Assembly (NCBI GenBank): GCA_035509195.1
Contig: DATJLT010000229.1
Span: forward strand, 1 to 33,096
Reading direction: 5' to 3'
Length of the DNA stretch: 33,096 nt
Origin: Chersky-822 sp035509195
Lineage (GTDB): Bacteria > Actinomycetota > Actinomycetes > Streptosporangiales > Streptosporangiaceae
Part shown: positions 1 to 7,412 of the stretch, piece by piece
Position numbering within the stretch: the stretch's first letter is position 1
Layout of the letters: each line of letters opens with the position of its first letter
Position numbers and translations under genes: made by a program
The notes under the pieces: model-generated
Told to the model about the DNA's origin: nothing
The model's input: only the letters and a program-made list of their open reading frames with translations
The model's database searches: none

Positions 1-272
1 GCCTGTTCGAGGACTTCTCCGGCCAGGCCAACCGCACCATCACCAACAACCTCCTCGCCGGCGGCGGCTACTCGATCTACGCCGGCGCGACCAACGAGGC
101 CACCTACGGAGTACCGACCAACATCGTCGTCACCGGCAACAAGTTCGCCACCCAGTACTACGCGAACGCCGGCCAGTACGGACCCGCCGCCTACTACGAC
201 GCGGCAGGCACGGGCAACACCTGGAGCGGCAACACCTGGGATGGCACGGGCGCGACCGTTCCCGCACCATGA
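1..272 (+). CDS. Right-handed beta-helix (pectate-lyase-like) protein, C-terminal end only
   Basis: This is the last 89 residues of a gene that begins before the window; the open frame runs from base 3 to the TGA at 270-272. The visible protein is rich in Asn, Gly, Thr and Tyr. It repeats short strand-turn units such as TITNNLLAGGGYSIYAG, IVVTGNKFA and NTWSGNTWDGTG, which is typical of the coils of secreted parallel beta-helix proteins (pectate lyase and glycoside hydrolase superfamily). No catalytic residues can be judged from this fragment. A role in binding or cutting a polysaccharide outside the cell is an inference from fold type. The next gene follows on the same strand after about 125 bases. 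Confidence 0.6.
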   Translation, partial: LFEDFSGQANRTITNNLLAGGGYSIYAGATNEATYGVPTNIVVTGNKFATQYYANAGQYGPAAYYDAAGTGNTWSGNTWDGTGATVPAP

Positions 273-397
273 CCGCTCGCCCGCCCGCGCCGTCCGCGCC
301 GTCCCGCCCGAACCAAGGGCAAGGGGCGGCGCGGACGCGTCCGGTCAGGAAAGGAAAAGGCAGCGAAGCACCGAGCCCTTCTGGCACCCTCTGTAGA

Positions 398-1126
398 GTG
401 AAGACTACGTTCCGTAATCAGATCCCGTGGTGCTTCGGTGCGCTGCCCTCCGTCATGCTGGCCGCCGTCATGCTGGCCGCACAGGCCGTTCCTGTGGCCC
501 AGGCTGCGCCATCGGCCAGGAATCCCGGCGAGCACGAGCCTCGCGCGAGCTCGCGGCCGGCGCACTTGCCGGCCATTTCCGGCCTGGACATCAGCGTGAC
601 CGACGGGCGGTCCCGTGTCGTGCCAGGTGACCTGCTCAGCTATGCCGTGCGTGTCACTGACGGCGGCGCAGGACCTGCCAGGAACCTTCAGATCACGCTG
701 ATGCTCCCGCCTTACCTGAAACTGCTCTCGGCCCGCGGCCCGCACCGGTTCGCAGAAGGCAAAGTGAGCTGGGCGCTGACCTTGAACGCCGGCCATTCGG
801 CCAGCTTCGATGCCAGGGCTCAGTTGCACAGGGTGCCTGCGGGCGTTGGCCACCTCGCGGTCGTGGCCTGTGCCGGGAGCGGCGCGAAGACCTTGGTGTG
901 CGCGGCACATCTCGACAAGCTGCCAGGCGCGGTCAGCGCGGCGCGGACCGGGCACGCGGCCGAAGGCGCCAGGCAGGGAGACGTCTCGGGAGTGACTTCG
1001 GGCGGCCGGTCGAAGTACCTGCTCGGCGGCGTCGCGCTGCTGGTTACCCTGCTGCTCGCCGCGGCCGCCGCCAGCCTCATCAGGGCCAGGCGACCACGCC
1101 TGGTCAGGCACAAGCGCTCTGCCTAG
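398..1126 (+). CDS. Secreted single-repeat DUF11-like protein with C-terminal membrane anchor
   Basis: The GTG at 398 is chosen because it puts a normal signal peptide at the N-terminus: basic VKTTFRNQ, then a hydrophobic LPSVMLAAVMLAAQAVPVAQA stretch. The frame stays open upstream to 269, but that extension is Pro/Arg-rich and shows no protein character. The mature part holds one beta-sandwich domain of the DUF11/conserved-repeat type, with a start like SGLDISVTDG, then PGDLLSYAVRVTDGGAGPA and LPPYLKLLSA. A Gly/Ala/Ser linker follows, then one membrane helix near residues 205-227 and a basic tail (RARRPRLVRHKR). There is no LPxTG motif, so anchoring would be by the helix and not by sortase. 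It is the first of three exported surface proteins in a row and shares its domain type with the giant repeat protein at 18223-26262. Confidence 0.7.
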   Translation: MKTTFRNQIPWCFGALPSVMLAAVMLAAQAVPVAQAAPSARNPGEHEPRASSRPAHLPAISGLDISVTDGRSRVVPGDLLSYAVRVTDGGAGPARNLQITLMLPPYLKLLSARGPHRFAEGKVSWALTLNAGHSASFDARAQLHRVPAGVGHLAVVACAGSGAKTLVCAAHLDKLPGAVSAARTGHAAEGARQGDVSGVTSGGRSKYLLGGVALLVTLLLAAAAASLIRARRPRLVRHKRSA

Positions 1127-1278
1127 AGTAAGTAATGTCCGGCGTGTCGCCACTGTAATTGCTTCCGAACGCGCTTATGGTCATCTGCCGTGGGCGGCCA
1201 ATTGGCAAGAACCCGCGATTTCGACTATCTGTCATTAGCGTTCGGCCAGGCCTGCCTGGCGGCAAACAGGGGGACTCA

Positions 1279-1842
1279 ATGCGAAAATCAATAGCGGTCG
1301 CACTCGGAACAATGACTGCCATGGGAATCATACTCATGCCGGCCGCCGCACTTGCGGCACCAGGGGCCGCGTCTCGTGCGGAGCAGAGCGGATCGGACCC
1401 TGCCACCTCGGTGACCTTCGCCGTGACCACAGGCGAACTGACGATCTCGGTGCCAGACAGCGCTGACCTCGGTTCAGGTGCTCCGGGTACCGACATAGTC
1501 GGTGACCTGGGGACCGTTCTGGTTACCGATGACCGTGCGGCGCTGAACGCGGTCTGGACGGCGACCGCCTCTGACACCAATTTCGTGACCGGCGGCGGCA
1601 CCATGCCAGAGACCATTCTGGCTACCGATGTTGACTACGCCACCGGCGACGTGGCCACGACGGGCACGGTGACGGCGGCGACAACTGACATCACGATGAA
1701 CACCACTCCGCAGGATGTCGTCGATGCTTCAGGCGTCGTCGGCGACAACACCGCGTCGTGGGATCCGCAGATTACCGTCCACGTGCCCGACGCGGCTGTG
1801 ACGGGCACCTATACGGGCACGATTACGCACTCGGTGTCGTGA
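1279..1842 (+). CDS. Small secreted WxL-like surface protein
   Basis: The protein has 187 residues. The ATG at 1279 follows a purine-rich AGGGGGA ribosome site; the frame is open further upstream but without protein-like content. A signal peptide covers about residues 1-26 (MRKS, a hydrophobic core, then AAALAAP). The rest is one Thr/Asp-rich beta domain. It is clearly homologous to the last 140 residues of the giant protein encoded at 18223-26262: both share LGSGAPGT/LGSAAPGT, GDLGTV or GSLGTV followed by a DDR motif, a WT-x-x-x-S motif and a C-terminus TGTYTGxITHSV. The layout recalls the WxL wall-binding domain of Firmicutes, but the second Trp of that family is replaced by His in ITHSV. 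The DUF916-like gene follows directly, the partner usually found with WxL proteins. Assignment to WxL is an inference from this remote pattern and the context. Confidence 0.6.
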   Translation: MRKSIAVALGTMTAMGIILMPAAALAAPGAASRAEQSGSDPATSVTFAVTTGELTISVPDSADLGSGAPGTDIVGDLGTVLVTDDRAALNAVWTATASDTNFVTGGGTMPETILATDVDYATGDVATTGTVTAATTDITMNTTPQDVVDASGVVGDNTASWDPQITVHVPDAAVTGTYTGTITHSVS

Positions 1843-1885
1843 CCTGATTACCTGAATTCCGCTCGACGATATGAGGAGAACCATC

Positions 1886-2917
1886 GTGCGCCGAATGTTC
1901 GGCGTGGTAGTTCTGGCCGCGGCAGCCGGGATCTTCTTCCCGGCCGCCGCGGTCGCGGCAACCGCGCTCCCGACCAGCCAGGTACCGCAACGGTTCGGCG
2001 TCCGCCTGGTGGACGTCCCTGTCTCCGAGGCAGGCAACCCGAGGGCACTGCGGTACATCATTGACTTCCTGCACCCGGGCACGGTGATCCGACGCCGGAT
2101 CCTGATCGTGAACCAGGAGTCGAGGCCCTCGACCTTCCTTGTGTATCCGGACGCGGCAATGATCGAGAAAGGCGCCTTCATTGGTGATGCGGGCGCCACT
2201 CGCAGCGAACTGACGACCTGGATTACCGTCCAGCACGCGCACGTCACGCTCGCACCTGGCGCTTCGGCGTTTGACCTGGTCACGATCAAGGTGCCGAGGA
2301 TCGCGACCAAGGGCGAGCACTACGGCGTGATCTGGGTGCAGCAGTCATCGCATGAGCATTCCAGGCGGGGATTCGGCGTCATCGAGGTCAACAGGGTCGG
2401 GATAAGGATCTACCTCGCGATAGGCAGGGGCGGCGTGCCGCCCACCAGGTGGACGGTCGGCTCGATAATCGGCCACCGGACACAGAAGGGACGCCAGTAC
2501 CTCAGCGCTGACGTCGACAACACGGGCGGTCGCGCCATCGACGTGACGGGGACCCTCCGGCTGTCCGGCGGACCAGGAGGCGTCAGCGCGGGCCCGTTCC
2601 AGATGTCGCAGACCTTTACGCTCGCCCCTGGCCAGTCGATCGACGTCACGTTCCCTGTGCCGCGCGCGCTTCCTGTCGGGCCCTGGCTGGCCAGCATCAA
2701 GACGGTCAGCGGGCTGAACGTGGTGAAGGCGGCCTCGACGATCAAGTTCGACAATCACCTCGTGCGAACGACGTTTCTCGGCCTCGGCTCTTCGATCTGG
2801 GTCAGCGGCGTTATCGCGCTGCTGCTCCTGTGCGTGATGGGGTTCTGGATTACCCGGCGGGCGTCAGCGCCCCGAGGTGTCCGGCCGATGCCGGCGCACG
2901 CGCTCCGAGCCCGCTGA
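1886..2917 (+). CDS. DUF916-like (WxL-interacting) membrane-anchored surface protein
   Basis: The GTG at 1886 is preferred over the in-frame ATG at 1871 because AGGAGAA lies about 5 bases before it. The product has 343 residues: signal peptide (RRMFGVVVLAAAAGIFFPAAAVAA), an immunoglobulin-like domain of the DUF916 type (FGVRLVDVPV at the start, PGTVIRRRILIVNQESRPSTF, LAPGASAFDLVTIKVP, GEHYGVIWVQ), a second beta domain with a PGQSIDVTFPVPRALPVGPW segment, one membrane helix (SSIWVSGVIALLLLCVMGFW) and a short basic tail. DUF916/DUF3324 proteins of Firmicutes bind WxL proteins and peptidoglycan. Here the gene sits 43 bases after a WxL-like gene, which supports the same pairing. It could instead be a general Ig-fold membrane protein; the resemblance is moderate. 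Confidence 0.6.
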   Translation: MRRMFGVVVLAAAAGIFFPAAAVAATALPTSQVPQRFGVRLVDVPVSEAGNPRALRYIIDFLHPGTVIRRRILIVNQESRPSTFLVYPDAAMIEKGAFIGDAGATRSELTTWITVQHAHVTLAPGASAFDLVTIKVPRIATKGEHYGVIWVQQSSHEHSRRGFGVIEVNRVGIRIYLAIGRGGVPPTRWTVGSIIGHRTQKGRQYLSADVDNTGGRAIDVTGTLRLSGGPGGVSAGPFQMSQTFTLAPGQSIDVTFPVPRALPVGPWLASIKTVSGLNVVKAASTIKFDNHLVRTTFLGLGSSIWVSGVIALLLLCVMGFWITRRASAPRGVRPMPAHALRAR

Positions 2918-2948
2918 GAAGAGCCCGCTGAGAAGAGCCCGCTGAGAG
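2907..2948 (+). repeat. 14-base unit, three tandem copies, spanning a stop codon
   Basis: The unit GAGCCCGCTGAGAA is present at 2907-2920, exactly again at 2921-2934, and with one change at 2935-2948. The first copy contains the TGA stop of the DUF916-like gene; the other two fall in the short convergent gap before the acetyltransferase stop at 2953. It looks like slippage or local duplication. Confidence 0.85.
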
Positions 2949-2952
2949 GCGC

Positions 2953-3567
2953 CTACCCGATCAGGCGATAGCCGCTCACCGAGCCGTCGGCGATCAGCCG
3001 GTCATCGATCACTGGCAGGTCGGCGATGGCTCGGTGAACGACGGCGGGGTTGCCGAACGCCACCACCGCGGCGGGAACATCCCTGGTGACCACCGAGCCC
3101 GCGCCGATCAGGCTGCCCGCGCCGATCCTGACGTGCGGCAAGATCGTGACGTTGACTCCGATCTGGGCGCCGCGCTCGATCTTGGGGCCGCCCATGAGCC
3201 CGGCCGAGCGCTCGTCGCCGGGATAGAGGTCATTGGCAATGGTGACGCCAGGAGCGAGGAACGCGTCGTCGGCGATTTCCGTGTACTGGGCCACGTAACA
3301 ATTGCAGTGGATCTTCGCGCGGTGGCCGACGCGGCAGCCGTAGTCGATCACGCTGTTGCTCCACACGCACACGTCGTCGCCGATCTCGCAGTCCTCCCTG
3401 ATCACCACGCCGTGCCCGGTGGCCAGGTTCCTGCCGATGACCGAGCCGCTGTAAATGGTCGTGCCCGACCGAAGGCGCGCGCCAGGTCCGAGGCTGAGCG
3501 TGCCGCCGTGTCCCCGCGGCGCCGGATAGCCGACGGTCACGCCGCTGTCGATCTGACTGTCTGCCAA
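2953..3567 (-). CDS. Left-handed beta-helix N-acyltransferase (WbpD/WlbB-like)
   Basis: The protein has 204 residues and starts at a TTG with a GAGGGA ribosome site 8 bases before it. Nearly the whole chain is made of hexapeptide repeats of the left-handed beta-helix acyltransferase family, for example IGRNLATGHGVVIREDCEIGDD, then VIDYGCRVGHRAKIHCN and IGAGSLIGAGSVVTRDVP, ending in the FGNPA motif common to these enzymes. They use acetyl-CoA to acylate amino sugars. It lies 19 bases after the phosphoglycosyltransferase gene on the same strand. An oxidoreductase (7413-8489) and an aminotransferase (11252-12370) of the matching pathway are nearby, so N-acetylation of a UDP-3-amino-hexuronate or similar nucleotide amino sugar is the likely step. 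Substrate is inferred from context, not from residues. Confidence 0.72.
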   Translation of the reverse strand: MADSQIDSGVTVGYPAPRGHGGTLSLGPGARLRSGTTIYSGSVIGRNLATGHGVVIREDCEIGDDVCVWSNSVIDYGCRVGHRAKIHCNCYVAQYTEIADDAFLAPGVTIANDLYPGDERSAGLMGGPKIERGAQIGVNVTILPHVRIGAGSLIGAGSVVTRDVPAAVVAFGNPAVVHRAIADLPVIDDRLIADGSVSGYRLIG

Positions 3568-3586
3568 CGATCCGTTCCCTCACGTG

Positions 3587-5056
3587 TCAGTAGGCACCCG
3601 TGCCGCTGATCACGGCGGAACAGGTCTTCCACAGGATCTGCAGGTCAAGTGCCAGCGACCAGTTCTCCACGTAGCGGACGTCGAGGCGCACGGTTTCGTC
3701 CCACGACAGGTCTGACCGGCCGCTGACCTGCCACAGGCCGGTGATCCCCGGCTTGACCGCGAGCCGCCTGCGCATGGCGTCGCAGTACTGCGCGGCTTCC
3801 TCGGGCAGATGCGGCCGCGGGCCCACGAGCGACATGTCGCCGGCCAGGACGTTGGCTAGCTGGGGCAGTTCATCGAGCGACCAGCGGCGCAGCCACCGGC
3901 CTGTCTTCGTCACGCGCGGATCATGACGGATCTTGAACAGGACGCCGCTCGCTTCGTTGCGCTTGAAGTAGCGTGCCTTCAGCCGCTCGGCATCGGCGCG
4001 CATGGTGCGGAACTTGTAGACGGTAAAGTCTTGCCCGTCCCTCCCGATCCTGGTCTGGCGGAAAAAGACCGGGCCTGGGTCGATGCACTTGATCGCCAGC
4101 GCGATCGCGCCGAACAGGGGAGCGAGCAGCACCAGCGCCGCTCCGGCGGCCGCGCGGTCGAAGATATCCTTGACTATCCGCTTACCGCCCTTGAGCTCTG
4201 GATGATCAACGTAAAGCAGCGGTAGCCCTGCCACCGGCCTGATCGTTGTCCTGGGTCCCGCGACATCGAGCAGGATGGGCGCCACGCACAGGTCGGTCCC
4301 CGTCTTTTCCAGTGACCAGGCAAGCTCGCGCAGCCGGTCGGAATCTATCTCCCCGCCCGCGAGCACGGCGACCGTGTCGGCACCGAAGTCGCTGACGGCG
4401 GCAGGCAGGCGGTCAAAGCTTCCCGCCACCGGCACGCCGGCCAGTTGATCGGAGTGATAGTCGCTGGTCACGCACGCCGCCACTACCGACAGTCCGTGGT
4501 AGCTGTCCCTGCGGAAGGTTGAGATCAGGTCGGCGACCGCTCCGGGCTGGCCCGCTGCCACCACCCGGTGGAGCCGGCGACCGCGGCGCCGCTGTGCGTG
4601 CAGGCGCTTGCGCAGCCGTGACCTGCAGACCAGGTCCGCGCCTGTCGCGCCGAGGAAGGTAGCGGTCAGGTACCACCTCGAAAGCTGGAACTGCGTCAGG
4701 TAAGAGATGATCATCGCCGCGATGGCCAGGCTCGCTCCGGCGTTGATGACACGGCGGAACTCGTCAGAGCCGAGCCCGATGATCCGCGCGTCGTAGCCCC
4801 CGGCGATCAGCAGCGATATCCACCACAGCAATGGCGTGGCCATGATGAGGAAGATATAGATAACTGGTATCTGATTAAGGCCGCCAAAACGGATGGACGC
4901 GGTCAGCGCGCCCGCGCCAAGAGCGCAGGTGCTGTCGACCGCGGCCGCCCGGCGAAGATAAGAGGGAATCCACGAGCATGCCGTGGATTCCTCCGGCCGG
5001 ACGATAAGGTGTCCCCGTTCGGCGTGCGTACCGACCGCTTGCCCGGTCACGCTCAT
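3587..5056 (-). CDS. Polyprenyl-phosphate sugar phosphotransferase (WbaP/exopolysaccharide type)
   Basis: The protein has 489 residues, a usual length for polyisoprenylphosphate hexose-1-phosphate transferases. The ATG at 5056 is preferred (AGGAG 10 bases upstream); the frame runs on to 5197, but those residues look non-coding. The N-terminal half has several membrane helices (for example IPVIYIFLIMATPLLWWISLL and GASLAIAAMIISYLTQF) and a cytoplasmic Rossmann-like region. The last 200 residues are the catalytic domain: a membrane segment after KRIVKDIFDRAAAGAALVLL, then DPGPVFFRQTRIGRDGQDF, YKFRTM, SLDELPQLANVLAGDMSLVG with PRP, and KPGITGLWQVSGRSDLSW. The enzyme loads the first sugar phosphate onto undecaprenyl phosphate and so starts each repeat unit of the surface polysaccharide. 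It heads a two-gene unit with the acetyltransferase. Confidence 0.92.
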   Translation of the reverse strand: MSVTGQAVGTHAERGHLIVRPEESTACSWIPSYLRRAAAVDSTCALGAGALTASIRFGGLNQIPVIYIFLIMATPLLWWISLLIAGGYDARIIGLGSDEFRRVINAGASLAIAAMIISYLTQFQLSRWYLTATFLGATGADLVCRSRLRKRLHAQRRRGRRLHRVVAAGQPGAVADLISTFRRDSYHGLSVVAACVTSDYHSDQLAGVPVAGSFDRLPAAVSDFGADTVAVLAGGEIDSDRLRELAWSLEKTGTDLCVAPILLDVAGPRTTIRPVAGLPLLYVDHPELKGGKRIVKDIFDRAAAGAALVLLAPLFGAIALAIKCIDPGPVFFRQTRIGRDGQDFTVYKFRTMRADAERLKARYFKRNEASGVLFKIRHDPRVTKTGRWLRRWSLDELPQLANVLAGDMSLVGPRPHLPEEAAQYCDAMRRRLAVKPGITGLWQVSGRSDLSWDETVRLDVRYVENWSLALDLQILWKTCSAVISGTGAY

Positions 5057-5262
5057 GCCGCCGCCACCACTCCTAAGGTTTTGCCTGACTCCCCGTTGAT
5101 GTGCCCGATTGTCCGCATGGCCACACGCGGTGTCCATCGCGCCGAGCCCGCTAGCAAGCGTAGCTAATATCCGCGATGCCGCGACCGCATTACGCACATT
5201 GCCAGGAAACTCAAATTAAAATCCGGGCAGGAGCGCAAATCTGGTCGCTTAATTAAAAGACC
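5057..5262 (-). promoter_or_regulatory. Leader and probable promoter region of the phosphotransferase gene
   Basis: This gap of about 206 bases lies between the end of the glycosyltransferase gene and the phosphotransferase start. The stretch 5211-5262 is markedly AT-richer than the rest of the window and includes the palindrome TTAATTAA at 5249-5256. A terminator-like hairpin sits just upstream, so the phosphotransferase probably has its own promoter here. No convincing -35/-10 pair could be fixed. Confidence 0.35.
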
Positions 5263-5287
5263 GGCGCTTCAGGGCTGGCAAAGCGCC
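5255..5287 (-). terminator. Hairpin followed by T-rich run, at the end of a glycosyltransferase gene
   Basis: On the minus strand, GGCGCTT (5287-5281) pairs with AAGCGCC (5269-5263) across an 11-base loop and is followed by GGTCTTTTAATT. The 7-bp GC-rich stem and the T-run are those of a factor-independent terminator. It overlaps the last codons and stop of the gene ending at 5269. Confidence 0.5.
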
Positions 5288-6441
5288 ACGATCGCGGCGT
5301 GAAAGGCACGCGCGCGGTCGGCCCAGCTATGCGTGCCCGCGAATTCCCTGCGCCTTGCCGTCAGCTCGGGCGTTCTGCCCGCAGCCGCGAGGCGGTCGAC
5401 CTGGCTGGCGAAGTCCGCCGGGCCGGCGGCGATGCGGATCAGGTCGGTATCCAGCCAGCGGATCGCGGGCAGGTCGGTCGTCACGACAGCGCGCCCGGCG
5501 GCGAGGTACTCAAGCGTCTTGAGCGGAAAGCTGCCCCTGTTGAACGCCGAATCGGCGTAAGGAACCAGGCCGACGTCAATGATCCGCAGGTAGCCAGGCA
5601 ACTCGCGGAACGGCTTGGCGCCGGTCCAGCAGACGTTCGGCCGTGCCGTCAGCGCCGCGAACCTGCCTGGCGCGAAAGACGGCTCCTTCGGCCCGACGAG
5701 CAGCAGCGATCGTCCCCGGTCCGCGATGGCCTCTAGGAGCGCCAGGTCAGTGCGTTCGTTGATGCGGCCGATGAAGCCGGCGACCGGGTGAGGGAGCCGC
5801 ACGTCCGCCGGCAGCGGCGCGCTGTCGACATCAAGGTAAGCTGCCGCGTCCGTGCCGAACGGGATCAGCGCCGGGCTGAGCCCGCGATCCTTCCAGGTGC
5901 TCGCGACGAGCGGGCTGGCCGCGACCACCAGGTCGGCGGCCGCCGCCACGCGCCGTTCCCTGTGGCCGAGTTGCCTGGCGTTCTCCCCGAGCAGCCAGGC
6001 ACCGCCGGCGAAGTCGTCCTTCGCCCAGTAGATGCTGGCCCGCTCGCCGCAGGCACCCCTGACCGGGTACAAAGGCCAGCCGGTGATCAGGGCGCTGACC
6101 TTGGCCTGGAGCGCGGAGACGGCACGGCGCAGGTACTGGCGCGTCAGCGCCGTGGTCAGTCCCGCCATTCCCGGCCTCGAGGGAAACGGCGCCACCACGG
6201 GAGTCAGCCTGGCGATCCTCGCCTCAGGCAAGGTGAGCCTCGGCCTGGCTAGCGCGGCTGCCGCCTCGGGATGTCGCAGGGGCGTGAGCCGTGACATCGG
6301 CGGGTCGACGAACAGCACGGGAGCGAGTTCTGACAGGGCTCTGGCCAGATGCCAGTCACCCATCGGCATGCCGTCGAACCGCGTTGTCGCGCAGAGCACG
6401 ATCGCGTCATCCCAGGAACCGCCCGCTGCGCCGGCCGTCAT
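5269..6441 (-). CDS. Glycosyltransferase, GT4/GT-B type
   Basis: The protein has 390 residues. The N-terminal half starts with a Rossmann-type strand (DDAIVLCATTRFDGMPMG) and lacks a signal peptide. The C-terminal half has the usual GT-B sugar-nucleotide domain: GFIGRINERTDLALLEAIAD, LLLVGPKEP, NVCWTGAKPFRELPGYLRIID and the FPLKTLEYLAAGRAVVTTDLP loop, where the nucleotide-binding Glu of GT4 enzymes lies (LKTLEYLAAG). The start overlaps the stop of the upstream GT2 gene by four bases (ATGA at 6438-6441), so the two are translationally coupled. The acceptor and sugar are not predictable. The role is addition of a residue to the lipid-linked repeat unit at the inner face of the membrane. Confidence 0.85.
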   Translation of the reverse strand: MTAGAAGGSWDDAIVLCATTRFDGMPMGDWHLARALSELAPVLFVDPPMSRLTPLRHPEAAAALARPRLTLPEARIARLTPVVAPFPSRPGMAGLTTALTRQYLRRAVSALQAKVSALITGWPLYPVRGACGERASIYWAKDDFAGGAWLLGENARQLGHRERRVAAAADLVVAASPLVASTWKDRGLSPALIPFGTDAAAYLDVDSAPLPADVRLPHPVAGFIGRINERTDLALLEAIADRGRSLLLVGPKEPSFAPGRFAALTARPNVCWTGAKPFRELPGYLRIIDVGLVPYADSAFNRGSFPLKTLEYLAAGRAVVTTDLPAIRWLDTDLIRIAAGPADFASQVDRLAAAGRTPELTARRREFAGTHSWADRARAFHAAIVALCQP

Positions 6442-7301
6442 GAGGCGTCGGGCGAGACGGCGGCCGCGCGGCTGCTCTCATCCCGCAGCCAGGTCGTGTA
6501 GTCGCCACGCGCTATGGCCAGCCGCGCCCGTGCGCGTGCCAGGAACGTGATGCCGCAGAAGCAGGCCAGGCGTGGCAGGAGAGCGGGCCGGTCCCTCGCG
6601 AGCCTGGCCAGGTCAGACAGGCTGGTGCGCTGGGTCGAGGCAGGCGCGGAGGTCGTGCGCTCGATCTGCGCGACGCCGGTAACCGCCCGTACGCGCCTGC
6701 GCAGCAGGTCCGCCACGCGCCTCGGCGGATAGTAGGTCACCCGGGCGCCAGGCGCGATGCTCCGCTCGTCCGCTCCGAACGACAGCGAGGCCGCCAGGTC
6801 ATCTGCCATGAGCGGAGGCAGTGCCCGGAGCCGCCGGTGTCCTTCCTCGCTGACGGCGATGACGCCTCGGCCGAACAATTCCCCGCGGACGTTCGGCAGC
6901 CGCGTCCAGACGTCGTAATACCAGCGCACCGGCCAGGGGCAGCCATCAAGACCGATCACCCGTTCGGGTGCGGTGGCGAGGACGCCAGGTTTGCGCAGTT
7001 CCGCCTCGAGCGCGAGGACATCATTTTTGCCCAGCTCGATATCGGCGTCCGCGTAAATCAGCGGAAAGCTTTGGGCGGCGCCGTCTCCGGCGATCAGCGC
7101 CAGCCGCTTCGATGCTTCTGGAATGCAGATCACCTCGACCGGCGCGCCGAAAGAGCGGGCAATACCCGCAGTATCGTCAGAACACCCGTTAGCTACGACA
7201 ATGATCGTCAGTCCGGGAATTGGCGCACTATCCGCCAGATTAGCGAGCATCCGGCCGATGACTAGCTGCTCGTTGTGCGCGGGGATAACAATTGTCGTCA
7301 C
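6438..7301 (-). CDS. Family 2 glycosyltransferase
   Basis: The start is taken at the GTG at 7301, giving a 287-residue protein that begins directly with the GT2 nucleotide-binding strand VTTIVIPAHNEQLVIGRML. The open frame continues to 7958, but that part lies opposite the divergent oxidoreductase gene and is a shadow. Seen in order: IIVVANGCSDDTAGIA (UDP-binding Asp pair), LIYADADIEL with the DxD-type metal site, and a C-terminal helical region. No obvious ribosome site precedes the GTG. It is the first gene of a two-gene minus-strand unit with the GT4 gene and is divergent from the oxidoreductase gene. Activity on a polysaccharide precursor is inferred from context. Confidence 0.82.
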   Translation of the reverse strand: MTTIVIPAHNEQLVIGRMLANLADSAPIPGLTIIVVANGCSDDTAGIARSFGAPVEVICIPEASKRLALIAGDGAAQSFPLIYADADIELGKNDVLALEAELRKPGVLATAPERVIGLDGCPWPVRWYYDVWTRLPNVRGELFGRGVIAVSEEGHRRLRALPPLMADDLAASLSFGADERSIAPGARVTYYPPRRVADLLRRRVRAVTGVAQIERTTSAPASTQRTSLSDLARLARDRPALLPRLACFCGITFLARARARLAIARGDYTTWLRDESSRAAAVSPDAS

Positions 7302-7412
7302 GAGCGAGCAGTATGAATGCTGCCCGGCCTCAGGCGCTTGATTTTTGCGGAAACCTGGCCGGTCATTTTGAAAGGCGGATATGCTGCGAACCTGAGCCGG
7401 CATCTTGTAATC
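7302..7412. promoter_or_regulatory. Divergent intergenic region between GT2 and oxidoreductase genes
   Basis: These 111 bases separate two genes transcribed away from each other, so promoters for both must lie here or in the gene starts. A_T-richer patches (GATTTTTGC near 7340 and TCATTTTGAAAGG near 7363) stand out. No reliable -35/-10 pair was found. Confidence 0.4.

Noticed and set aside
1245..1260. Inverted repeat GCCAGG-CCTG-CCTGGC before the small WxL-like gene
   Set aside because: The stem is only 6 bases and GCCAGG/CCTGGC words are very common in this window, so chance is likely.
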